Source: Lachnospiraceae bacterium
GTDB taxonomy: Bacteria; Bacillota_A; Clostridia; Lachnospirales; Lachnospiraceae
NCBI GenBank assembly: GCA_017553965.1
Contig: JAFZJK010000082.1
Coordinates: 1-16,525 of the forward strand
Length of the DNA stretch: 16,525 nucleotides
Direction of reading: 5' to 3'
Shown: piece by piece, positions 1-6,168 of the stretch
Position numbering within the stretch: position 1 is the stretch's first letter
Layout: every line of letters starts with the position of its first letter
Notes under the pieces: model-generated
The model's input: only the letters and a program-made list of their open reading frames with translations
Told to the model about the DNA's origin: nothing
Database searches by the model: none
Translations under genes and position numbers: made by a program

Positions 1-596
1 TCGCCTGTGTAAGCATGGATGGTGCTCATGATACCTGACTTGATACCAGCAAGGTCATTAAGAGCCTTAGCCATAGGTGCAAGACAATTAGTTGTACATG
101 AAGCTGCGGAGATGATGGTATCTTCGGGCTTAAGTGATGTATGGTTTACATTGTAAACGATGGTAGGAAGATCATTTCCTGCAGGAGCAGAGATAACAAC
201 CTTACGAGCGCCGGCATCGATATGAGCCTGTGCCTTAGCCTTGCTTGTATAGAAACCTGTACACTCAAGAACAACGTCTACCTTTAACTCACCCCAAGGA
301 AGATCCTTAGCTGCGGGACAAGCATAAATGGTGATCTCTTTTCCATCAACTGTGATTGAGCCGGGAACCTTAACGGTCTTTCCGTCTTCCTCAAAGATTG
401 CATCCTTATATGTAACCTTGTCTGCTAAAGCGTACTTACCCTGTGATGAATCATACTTAAGAAGATGAGCAAGCATCTTAGGGCTTGTTAAATCGTTAAT
501 AGCTACTACTTCGTAGCCTTCTGCACCAAACATCTGTCTGAATGCAAGACGACCGATACGGCCGAATCCGTTGATTGCAACTCTTACATTTGCCAT
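1..596 (-). CDS. gap: Glyceraldehyde-3-phosphate dehydrogenase, type I (N-terminal 198 residues; gene runs off the window)
   Basis: Glycolytic enzyme that oxidises and phosphorylates glyceraldehyde-3-phosphate to 1,3-bisphosphoglycerate with NAD in the cytoplasm. The N-terminus reads [20 protein letters not shown], the Rossmann dinucleotide-binding motif. An Asn-Asp pair after the second beta strand (residues 34-35) is typical of NAD-preferring enzymes. The catalytic cysteine lies in SCTTNC (Cys167), and the partner histidine fits His194 in STIHAYTG. The ATG at 596 has a strong AGGAGGT ribosome binding site. The C-terminal 40 percent or so, including the rest of the catalytic domain, lies beyond base 1. 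The gene has its own promoter and follows rpoZ in the same direction. Identification is near certain from the motifs; nothing is odd in the visible part. Confidence 0.97.
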   Translation of the reverse strand, partial: MANVRVAINGFGRIGRLAFRQMFGAEGYEVVAINDLTSPKMLAHLLKYDSSQGKYALADKVTYKDAIFEEDGKTVKVPGSITVDGKEITIYACPAAKDLPWGELKVDVVLECTGFYTSKAKAQAHIDAGARKVVISAPAGNDLPTIVYNVNHTSLKPEDTIISAASCTTNCLAPMAKALNDLAGIKSGIMSTIHAYTG

Positions 597-682
597 GTCA
601 AATGACCTCCTAAAAAACTTTTAAATAATTAATATTTGAACCTCTTTATCATAAATATGACAAGAGTAACAAATTCGACACT

Positions 683-711
683 ATTTTAACTTGTATTTGA
701 GAAAAATGCAA
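683..711 (-). promoter_or_regulatory. Sigma-A-type promoter for gap
   Basis: On the minus strand there is TTGCAT (706-711), a 17-base spacer and TAAAAT (683-688). The start of transcription is expected near 676, giving a leader of about 80 bases before the gap ATG. The spacing is ideal and the surroundings are AT-rich. The -35 box touches the left arm of the inverted repeat at 711-755. Confidence 0.65.
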
Positions 712-755
712 GGAATATTTTTATAAAATCATGTCTTAAATTATAAAAATATCCT
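711..755. repeat. AT-rich inverted repeat between rpoZ and gap
   Basis: Arms 711-726 and 741-755 can pair over 15 base pairs with one bulged A, around a 14-base loop. The ends are AGGA/TCCT and the rest is A/T. It lies 8 bases past the rpoZ stop and directly upstream of the gap promoter. It could be a weak rpoZ terminator, although no GC-rich stem is present, or a regulator binding site. Confidence 0.45.
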
Positions 756-763
756 AAACTACA

Positions 764-1060
764 TCATTCTGCCTCAAGCTCAGTGCTGTCTGCACCTGAA
801 TACTCATTTGCATTCTGTGCGGCAACTTCTTCCTCGCTTAAGATCTTTACCTTACCTGTAGCAAGCTCCTCTACTGCGATTGAAAGAGGCTTGTTACACT
901 TAGCGGTAGCATATGTAGGTGCTCCGTCGATGATCTGTCTTGCTCTTTTAGCTGTAGCAAGAACGATCGAATATCTGCTGTTTACGATGGGCTGTGTGTT
1001 ATTAGCCTCGCTGTCACTGTTAACTACCTTCATAAGATCGGTGTAAGACGGATGTAACAT
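764..1060 (-). CDS. rpoZ: DNA-directed RNA polymerase omega subunit
   Basis: Small subunit that helps fold and assemble the beta-prime subunit of RNA polymerase. The 98-residue protein opens with MLHPSYTDLMK and has the family signature NSRYSIVLATAKRARQI near residues 27-43. This is followed by NKPLSIAVEEL and GKVKIL near residues 56-74. The C-terminus is an acidic tail (about residues 75-98) that varies in this family. The ribosome binding site AAGGAG lies just before the ATG. It starts 15 bases after the yicC stop, so the two genes are probably cotranscribed. In many Clostridia gmk, and often remA, sit between yicC and rpoZ; here they are absent. Confidence 0.93.
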   Translation of the reverse strand: MLHPSYTDLMKVVNSDSEANNTQPIVNSRYSIVLATAKRARQIIDGAPTYATAKCNKPLSIAVEELATGKVKILSEEEVAAQNANEYSGADSTELEAE

Positions 1061-1075
1061 GTTTTTTCTCCTTTT

Positions 1076-1954
1076 TTACTCTATGTTTTGTATCTGTTCT
1101 CTTACCTTTTCAATATCGGTTTTGAGATTGATCGCTGTATTGGTTATCTCGAGATCGCTTGATTTTGAGAGGATCGTATTAGCTTCACGGTTCATCTCCT
1201 GGGCTATGAAGTCAAGCTTACGTCCGACATTCTCTGCCTCGTTAAGAGTGTTCTTCATGTTGTTGATGTGAGCTCTGAGTCTTACTGTCTCTTCATCCAC
1301 ACATATCTTATCGGCAAATACCGTGATCTCGGTAGCAAGTATACCCTGATCCATATTGGTATTCCCGAGAAGCTCTTCCACCTTAGCATAAAGACGGTTC
1401 CTGTACTCGTCAACTACCATCGGTGATCTCTTTTCGATAAAGTCTATCATGGAGATCATACCGTCGAGCTTGCCGATCAGGTCGTTCTTTAAATGCTCGC
1501 CCTCATCGATACGTGTCTTTACGAAGTTTTCAGCGGCATGCTTAATAGCATTTTCAATGAAGCTCCACATTTCCTCTTCATCTGCCTGCTGTTCTTCTAT
1601 CGTAAATACATCAGGAAAACGTGCCAGCTGGGATGCGTTTATGCTTCCGTCTATCTCAAACTGAGCTCCCATTTTCTTTATAAGCTCAAAATAGCTTTTT
1701 GCCAGATCCTCGTTATACTTAACCAGTTCTTTGCCTTCGGTAAAATCTTCATATATAATAAAGATATCAACCTTACCTCTTGAGATGTAATTCTTAAGAA
1801 GGTTTCTTATGGCTGATTCAAAAAAGTTAAGCTTTTTCGGCATCTTAAGGCTTATCTCACAATATCTGTGATTAACAGCCTTCATTTCAACCGATATTTT
1901 TCTCTCGGGTGTTTCGGATTCAAACCTGCCGAAACCGGTCATACTCTTAAGCAT
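1076..1954 (-). CDS. yicC: YicC-family endoribonuclease
   Basis: Member of the YicC/YloC family; family members have been reported to act as endoribonucleases on RNA in the cytoplasm. The 292-residue length is normal for the family. The N-terminus MLKSMTGFGR is diagnostic. The YicC N-terminal domain follows (roughly residues 2-155, with VNHRYCEISLKMP near 28-40). The C-terminal DUF1732-type domain (roughly 205-292) contains RLRAHINNMK, GRKLDFIAQEMNREANTI and a final helix. The ATG is preceded by a modest AAAGGCGG sequence about a dozen bases upstream. A very good promoter stands directly in front, so yicC starts a transcript that continues into rpoZ. Confidence 0.93.
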   Translation of the reverse strand: MLKSMTGFGRFESETPERKISVEMKAVNHRYCEISLKMPKKLNFFESAIRNLLKNYISRGKVDIFIIYEDFTEGKELVKYNEDLAKSYFELIKKMGAQFEIDGSINASQLARFPDVFTIEEQQADEEEMWSFIENAIKHAAENFVKTRIDEGEHLKNDLIGKLDGMISMIDFIEKRSPMVVDEYRNRLYAKVEELLGNTNMDQGILATEITVFADKICVDEETVRLRAHINNMKNTLNEAENVGRKLDFIAQEMNREANTILSKSSDLEITNTAINLKTDIEKVREQIQNIE

Positions 1955-1993
1955 TTACGTTTCCGCCTTTCCCCACAACTATGTAACCAATTT

Positions 1994-2022
1994 ATTATAG
2001 TAAGATTTTTTTGATTCGTCAA
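1994..2022 (-). promoter_or_regulatory. Sigma-A-type promoter for yicC-rpoZ
   Basis: On the minus strand there is TTGACG (2017-2022), a 17-base spacer and a perfect TATAAT (1994-1999). The expected start near 1987 gives a leader of about 33 bases. It sits in the 101-bp gap after the second CobW-like gene and separates that operon from yicC. Confidence 0.75.
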
Positions 2023-2055
2023 GAAGAAAAATTACTTCTTATTTAAATATATCAT

Positions 2056-3015
2056 TTAGGTGAAGTATACTACTTCTTCCTCGGCTGGTATTGCATCTTC
2101 AAGCTTAGTAACATAGAGGACCGGACCTCTGCCTCTGTATTCACGCCTGAGCTCGATCTTGATCTTGGCCTCTACATTTATCCATTCTCTGTTGTTATGC
2201 GAATTTAAAAAATCTGCATAGTATGAAGGGATACGAGCCGTAAAACCTATAAATCCAATATCGTTTGCACAGCACTGCATTGCGAATCTTCCGGGTACAA
2301 AGGCTCCTTTTCCCATTTTGGGGTCTTTGTATACCTGAGCCTTGAAGGTAATGTTCTTCTCATTGTACTTCTTCGGGAAATCAAGTATGTCCAGATACCA
2401 GAGTCCGAAGTCATCATCCTCTATAACAATGGGATTAGCCTTGATATCAAAAGGAAGCTCGTCCTCTTCCTCTTTATCCATATCTGTTCCGTCACTGCTC
2501 TCATAGATAAGCTGTGCTTTTCTGTTTACAGGCTTTACGATACGACGGAACTCGTTTTTCTTGGTATCTTTTGTACACCTGTTAAATATCACGGTATCGG
2601 AATACTTGATTTGCTCCATGATAATCGAACGCATATTGTTCACGTAATTCATGAAGGTAGAAGCATCCACCATGGTTATGAGCTGTACCGTAGTCCATCC
2701 AGCAGGCATCTCCATCTCGAGTAACTCCTGCATCTGCCATACACCGTTAAGCTCTACTATAATCTTATCGGGATGATACTCTGCATTAAGTTCTTCGAGC
2801 TTTTGGTTTGTAAAGTCTTCTTTTTCCTCGATATACTCTACATAAATGTTCTTTTTTCTGAATTTGTCTTCATCATACTCCTCCTCACCTTCCTCGCAGG
2901 CGATAAGAAGTATTCTGTCTCCGTTTATAAACTCAGGATCCTCAAGAGTGGTCTTTATAAAAGTAGTCTTACCCGACTCAAGAAATCCGTTTATAAGATA
3001 TACCGGTATATCCAT
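2056..3015 (-). CDS. CobW-like G3E GTPase without the CxCC motif, with a TIGR03943/DUF1980-like C-terminal domain
   Basis: Predicted cytoplasmic P-loop GTPase of the G3E/COG0523 superfamily, probably acting in metal handling. The P-loop GFLESGKTTF is at residues 10-19 and the base-recognition motif is a degenerate NRCTKD at 145-150. The CxCC metal motif expected after strand 2 is missing; an acidic stretch rich in Glu and Asp (41-50) stands in that area instead. The usual CobW_C domain is also not evident. Residues about 222-319 (VYKDP, GRFAMQCCAND at 243-252, a terminal VYF) resemble the C-terminal domain of TIGR03943/DUF1980 proteins from memory of that family. The ATG at 3015 (319 residues) was chosen because GAGGTG precedes it; the in-frame ATG at 3027 has no such site. 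It is last in the long operon, 65 bp after the His-rich GTPase. Confidence 0.8.
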   Translation of the reverse strand: MDIPVYLINGFLESGKTTFIKTTLEDPEFINGDRILLIACEEGEEEYDEDKFRKKNIYVEYIEEKEDFTNQKLEELNAEYHPDKIIVELNGVWQMQELLEMEMPAGWTTVQLITMVDASTFMNYVNNMRSIIMEQIKYSDTVIFNRCTKDTKKNEFRRIVKPVNRKAQLIYESSDGTDMDKEEEDELPFDIKANPIVIEDDDFGLWYLDILDFPKKYNEKNITFKAQVYKDPKMGKGAFVPGRFAMQCCANDIGFIGFTARIPSYYADFLNSHNNREWINVEAKIKIELRREYRGRGPVLYVTKLEDAIPAEEEVVYFT

Positions 3016-3078
3016 ATTACACCTCATCAGTCAGCAAAGTTGACAGCTTTCCCTCAAGGGAAAGCCTAATTTAATTAG
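3016..3078 (-). repeat. Hairpin repeat element (MITE/REP-like) filling the gap between the two GTPase genes
   Basis: Almost the entire intergenic gap is structured. GCTTTCCC and GGGAAAGC (3046-3053 and 3058-3065) form an 8-bp hairpin with loop TCAA. GTCAGC and GTTGAC (3030-3035 and 3039-3044) form a second with loop AAA. CTAATT/AATTAG (3066-3078) is a third, perfect inverted repeat. Read on the minus strand the order is AT-rich palindrome, GC hairpin, GTCA/TGAC hairpin, then GATGAGGTG. This layout resembles a short mobile repeat that I recall as common in gut Clostridia. The final GAGGTG serves as ribosome binding site for the ATG at 3015. Confidence 0.6.
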
Positions 3079-3080
3079 TA

Positions 3081-4310
3081 TTAAGCAAAAAGTGCTTTGA
3101 TCTGCTCCTCATTGATCTTGCTTCCGATAACACAGATCTTACCGATTACATCAGCACTGCCGCGTCTAACCTCGGACTCCTCGGGTACATGATCGAAATG
3201 TATCCATTCGCCCTCTGTAGATGCTACGATACCCTTGGCTCTCAAGATGGTACCGAATTCTTCCGGAGTATCAAGTCTCTTCAGAATATCAGCTATCTCA
3301 TCCTCGGTAAACTTCTTGGTAGTCTCGATACCGACACTTGTAAATACTTCATCTGCATGATGATGGTGATGATGTCCGTCATGGTCATGGTGATGATGCT
3401 CGTGATGGTGATGCTCATGCTCATCCTCGTCGTCATCATCGTCATCGTGGTGGTGATGATGGTGATGCTCGTGCTCATCCTCGTCGTCATCGTCATCATC
3501 GTGGTGGTGATGATGGTGATGCTCGTGCTCGTCCTCGTCGTCATCATCGTCATCGTGGTGGTGATGATGGTGATGCTCATGCTCATCCTCGTCATCATCG
3601 TCGTCGTGATGGTGATGGTGGTGATCATGTCCGCAGCACTCCTCGCCGTCCTCATGATGATGTCCGCACTCCGGACAGATGCCTGCTGCTTCAAGAAGTT
3701 CATCTTCAAATTTTGACTTTTCTTCCATAGCTGCCAGTATCTTTGATCCGTCAAGTTCATCCCAAGGAGTGGTTATAAGTACAGCCTTGTCGTTATGTTC
3801 ACGGATAAGTTGAACAGCTGTAGCCAGTTTTTCTTCGGAACAATTCTGTGTTCTGCTTAAAATTATAGTCTTAGCGTACTCTATCTGGTTATTGAAGAAC
3901 TCACCAAAGTTCTTCATGTACATCTTGCACTTGCCTGCATCAACTACAGCCACAAAGTTATTTACTACAATACCTGCATCCTCAGCCACATCCTGGATAG
4001 CCTTTATAACATCCGAAAGCTTACCTACACCTGAAGGCTCGATGATGATCCTGTCGGGAGAAAACTGCTTCATAACATCCTTTAAAGCTATACCGAAATC
4101 ACCTACCAATGTACAGCAAATACATCCGGAGTTCATCTCTGTTATCTCAATACCGGAATCCTTTAAGAATCCTCCGTCAATACCGATCTCACCGAATTCG
4201 TTTTCGATAAGTACAATCTTTTCGCCCTTGAAAGCTTCTGCAATAAGCTTTTTAATAAGAGTAGTCTTTCCGGCTCCTAAAAATCCGGAAAAAATGTCAA
4301 CCTTTGTCAT
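3081..4310 (-). CDS. CobW/COG0523 metallochaperone GTPase with giant His/Asp repeat
   Basis: G3E-family GTPase expected to load or buffer a metal, most likely zinc. The P-loop GFLGAGKTT is at residues 10-18, ENEFGEIGID at 36-45, the metal motif CICC at 63-66 and EPSG at 91-94. The NKxD position is degenerate (SRTQ, 152-155). Residues about 212-318 are an insert: a CPEC/ECC cysteine cluster (212-226), then about 50 histidines in repeats of HEHHHHHHHDDDDDDEDE. The CobW C-terminal domain follows (about 320-405). His stretches here are common in the family but usually far shorter. The start at 4310 has GGAGGG seven bases upstream; an in-frame ATG at 4325 lies inside the amidase gene and lacks a site. 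The ribosome binding site is formed by the last codons of the amidase, so translation is probably coupled. Confidence 0.92.
   Translation of the reverse strand: MTKVDIFSGFLGAGKTTLIKKLIAEAFKGEKIVLIENEFGEIGIDGGFLKDSGIEITEMNSGCICCTLVGDFGIALKDVMKQFSPDRIIIEPSGVGKLSDVIKAIQDVAEDAGIVVNNFVAVVDAGKCKMYMKNFGEFFNNQIEYAKTIILSRTQNCSEEKLATAVQLIREHNDKAVLITTPWDELDGSKILAAMEEKSKFEDELLEAAGICPECGHHHEDGEECCGHDHHHHHHDDDDDEDEHEHHHHHHHDDDDDDEDEHEHHHHHHHDDDDDDEDEHEHHHHHHHDDDDDDEDEHEHHHHEHHHHDHDGHHHHHHADEVFTSVGIETTKKFTEDEIADILKRLDTPEEFGTILRAKGIVASTEGEWIHFDHVPEESEVRRGSADVIGKICVIGSKINEEQIKALFA
3413..3625 (-). repeat. 54-bp tandem repeat encoding the His/Asp region
   Basis: Three full 54-bp units (3413-3466, 3467-3520, 3521-3574) are followed by a shortened 51-bp unit (3575-3625). 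Units differ only by a few synonymous CAT/CAC and GAT/GAC changes. Each unit encodes one 18-residue block of His then Asp/Glu. The pattern points to growth by unequal crossing-over or slippage, so copy number probably varies between strains. Confidence 0.9.
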
Positions 4311-4314
4311 TACA

Positions 4315-5238
4315 TTACCCTCCATAATAACTTTCTTTAAAATTATCTATGCCATCAACTATTCCTTCCGCTATTTTACTCTGATATGCAGGATCGGCGA
4401 GCTTTGCAGCTTCTGTCGCATCGGTCACATATCCGCACTCAAAGATAATGGCAGGCATGGTGGTTTTACTTGTTACAACGAGGTTCTTCCTAAAATGAGT
4501 ACCTCTGTTTTTGGCTCCGGTTTTTTTAGCTGCCGCCTCAGCTACCGCAATACCCAGATCTTCACAGCCTTCCCTGTCATACGTCCATGACTCCATACCG
4601 CTGGCAGAACCTTCTGAAGCATCAAGTGAATTCTGATGTATACTGATCAGACATACCGGATCGTCCAGTGCATTAGCTATTGAAGCACGCTGTGTCAGAC
4701 CCACAAACTCATCATATGGTCTTGTAAGCTTAACGGAATAACCTCTTAATTCCAGCTCTTCCTTTAGCTTATATGATATCTCAAGATTTATAGTTTTTTC
4801 TAATATACCGTTTCCCTCGGCACCGCCGTCATAACCTCCGTGTCCGGCATCAACTATGACAAGTCCCTTACTGCCCGGTATTATATCTTTATACAGAGCC
4901 GCTCTTCTGTCAGCCTCAGTAAGCTCAGGTTTATCTTCTATTTCAAAGAATGTATCCACACCTTTAAGTGCAGAACCAAGTGAATTGTCTACGAGCCATA
5001 CATCGTTATATTCACCTACATATTCTTTATAAGTAATATTTTCAATATGTTCGTTGTATTTATTCTTTATAAAATTCACCAGTAATATGATTATTATAAT
5101 AAGAAGTATCAGCACAACGCCAAAAAAGGACAGCAAAACAAGGAGCCTCTTACGTTTTCTTTTTCGTATAAAGGCCTTCTTTCTTCTGTCCCTGTCATTC
5201 TGGTCATACAATACATTATACATTGCACGAGATGACAT
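4315..5238 (-). CDS. N-acetylmuramoyl-L-alanine amidase (Amidase_3), membrane anchored
   Basis: Zinc-dependent cell-wall hydrolase that cleaves the bond between N-acetylmuramic acid and L-alanine. Residues 15-31 are strongly basic and are followed by a hydrophobic helix (about 32-56), giving an N-in signal anchor. A linker leads to the Amidase_3 domain (about 125-302). The metal ligands fit His133 (VDAGHGG), Glu147 (ILEKTIN) and His201 (ISIHQNS), and the catalytic Glu is Glu267 (FECGYVTD). The ATG at 5238 has GAAGGAG seven bases upstream and overlaps the mgtC end by 23 bp. The stop is four bases before the start of the His-rich CobW GTPase. No cell-wall binding repeats or SPOR domain are present. 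The neighbour suggests, but does not prove, zinc supply to this enzyme. Confidence 0.93.
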   Translation of the reverse strand: MSSRAMYNVLYDQNDRDRRKKAFIRKRKRKRLLVLLSFFGVVLILLIIIIILLVNFIKNKYNEHIENITYKEYVGEYNDVWLVDNSLGSALKGVDTFFEIEDKPELTEADRRAALYKDIIPGSKGLVIVDAGHGGYDGGAEGNGILEKTINLEISYKLKEELELRGYSVKLTRPYDEFVGLTQRASIANALDDPVCLISIHQNSLDASEGSASGMESWTYDREGCEDLGIAVAEAAAKKTGAKNRGTHFRKNLVVTSKTTMPAIIFECGYVTDATEAAKLADPAYQSKIAEGIVDGIDNFKESYYGG

Positions 5239-5914
5239 ATGGATACTCCTTCATGAATTTCCAAACATCTATATCAATACCGACCTTGCCGATATGATAA
5301 CCGATTTTTAAGGTAAAATACCCGTTATCGCTCTTTGTGAGCCCTAAAACTCTTATATGGGGATCCTCTTTTCGCAGTGATTCGAGGAATTCATCCATAT
5401 GTTTTTCACCGTCTTTTATTACTACGGTACACTCTGTAGCCTGACGCCCCTCAAAATTATCCATGGAATTATACAAAGTATATTGGATAATTATCATAAT
5501 TACAGTAGCTCCCAATGCTACAATATACATTCCGTTACCGAAGCACATACCGATGCCTGATACAGCCCATATACCTGCTGCTGTAGTAAGACCTTTGATC
5601 GCCCTGTTTTTAATAAATATCATACCGGCTCCCAAGAAACAGATACCGGTTACGATATTGGCAGCTATACGAGAAGCATCGGTCTGTATGCCTTCATATG
5701 CTACAACGTCAAAATATGAGTATTTCGAACAAATAGTGAATACTGTACTGGCAAGTGCCGCAATGATATGCGTACGCATACCTGCGACCTTTTCCTTTTT
5801 CTTTCTTTCGTATCCTATAATAGCTCCCGCAAAGCAGGAAAGTATTATCCTTAACAACAGCTCAAACTGAAAAGGCAGTCCAAATATATCGTCAAATATG
5901 TTCTGTCCGTACAT
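5216..5914 (-). CDS. mgtC: MgtC/SapB family membrane protein
   Basis: Inner-membrane protein of the MgtC/SapB family, known for roles in growth at low magnesium and, in pathogens, survival in macrophages; the role in commensals is unsettled. The hydrophobic domain (about residues 15-150) has roughly five helices and carries the family motifs GYERKK (34-39), MRTH (46-49), FLGAGMIFI (93-101) and GLTTAAGIWAV (108-118). A soluble tail of about 80 residues follows (about 155-232), likely ACT-like as in MgtC. The length of 232 residues is normal. AGGAGG precedes the ATG. The gene follows a 53-residue membrane protein by 39 bp and overlaps the amidase start. Confidence 0.93.
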   Translation of the reverse strand: MYGQNIFDDIFGLPFQFELLLRIILSCFAGAIIGYERKKKEKVAGMRTHIIAALASTVFTICSKYSYFDVVAYEGIQTDASRIAANIVTGICFLGAGMIFIKNRAIKGLTTAAGIWAVSGIGMCFGNGMYIVALGATVIMIIIQYTLYNSMDNFEGRQATECTVVIKDGEKHMDEFLESLRKEDPHIRVLGLTKSDNGYFTLKIGYHIGKVGIDIDVWKFMKEYPYVISCNV

Positions 5915-5953
5915 AAGTTATCCTCCTGTTTTGCTGTGTGGATAGGCCAGGTA

Positions 5954-6115
5954 TTATTCTTTCTCTCCTTCGCCGTCTCTTGTCTCAACACCTGCTGTGG
6001 TTGAAACTGCAGCAACAACAGCTGCAATAATGGCTATAAGTACCATGATAAAGAATGCTACTATGGCTACTACAACACCGGGGTTCATTGAAAAGATTTC
6101 TTCTATTACGCTCAT
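5954..6115 (-). CDS. 53-residue single-helix membrane protein, unknown
   Basis: I do not recognise this protein. It begins MSVIEEIFSMNPG, has one long hydrophobic helix rich in Val, Ile and Ala (about residues 12-39), and ends with a charged tail VETRDGEGEKE. It has a perfect AGGAGG ribosome binding site five bases before the ATG, no internal stop, and clean gaps to both neighbours (53 bp to the isocitrate dehydrogenase stop, 39 bp to mgtC). This supports it as a translated gene. The tail polarity suggests an N-out or N-in single-span protein without a cleavage site. Salmonella MgtR, a 30-residue membrane peptide, controls MgtC stability; a similar partner role here is only a guess. Confidence 0.8.
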   Translation of the reverse strand: MSVIEEIFSMNPGVVVAIVAFFIMVLIAIIAAVVAAVSTTAGVETRDGEGEKE

Positions 6116-6168
6116 ATTTTCCTCCTAAAGACGGGTACTAACTTATTATGAAATCGTTATGTAAAGAA

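Noticed and set aside
783..1046. 87-residue open frame antisense to rpoZ
   Set aside because: No ribosome binding site or recognisable features; it is the complement of a certain gene.
2021..2040. AAGAAG/CTTCTT inverted repeat after the second GTPase as a terminator
   Set aside because: Only six weak pairs, no U run after it on the minus strand, and it overlaps the -35 box of yicC.
3016..3027. Upstream ATG at 3027 for the second GTPase
   Set aside because: No ribosome binding site. The GAGGTG that lies downstream of it serves the ATG at 3015.
3189..3760. Long open frames on both strands across the His/Asp repeat (175 and 155 residues)
   Set aside because: They come from reading the 54-bp repeat out of frame, giving Met/Val or Thr/Met strings. 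They have no ribosome binding site and are shadows of the CobW gene.
4311..4325. Upstream ATG at 4325 for the His-rich GTPase
   Set aside because: No ribosome binding site precedes it. The ATG at 4310 has GGAGGG at ideal spacing and gives the usual short N-terminus before the P-loop.
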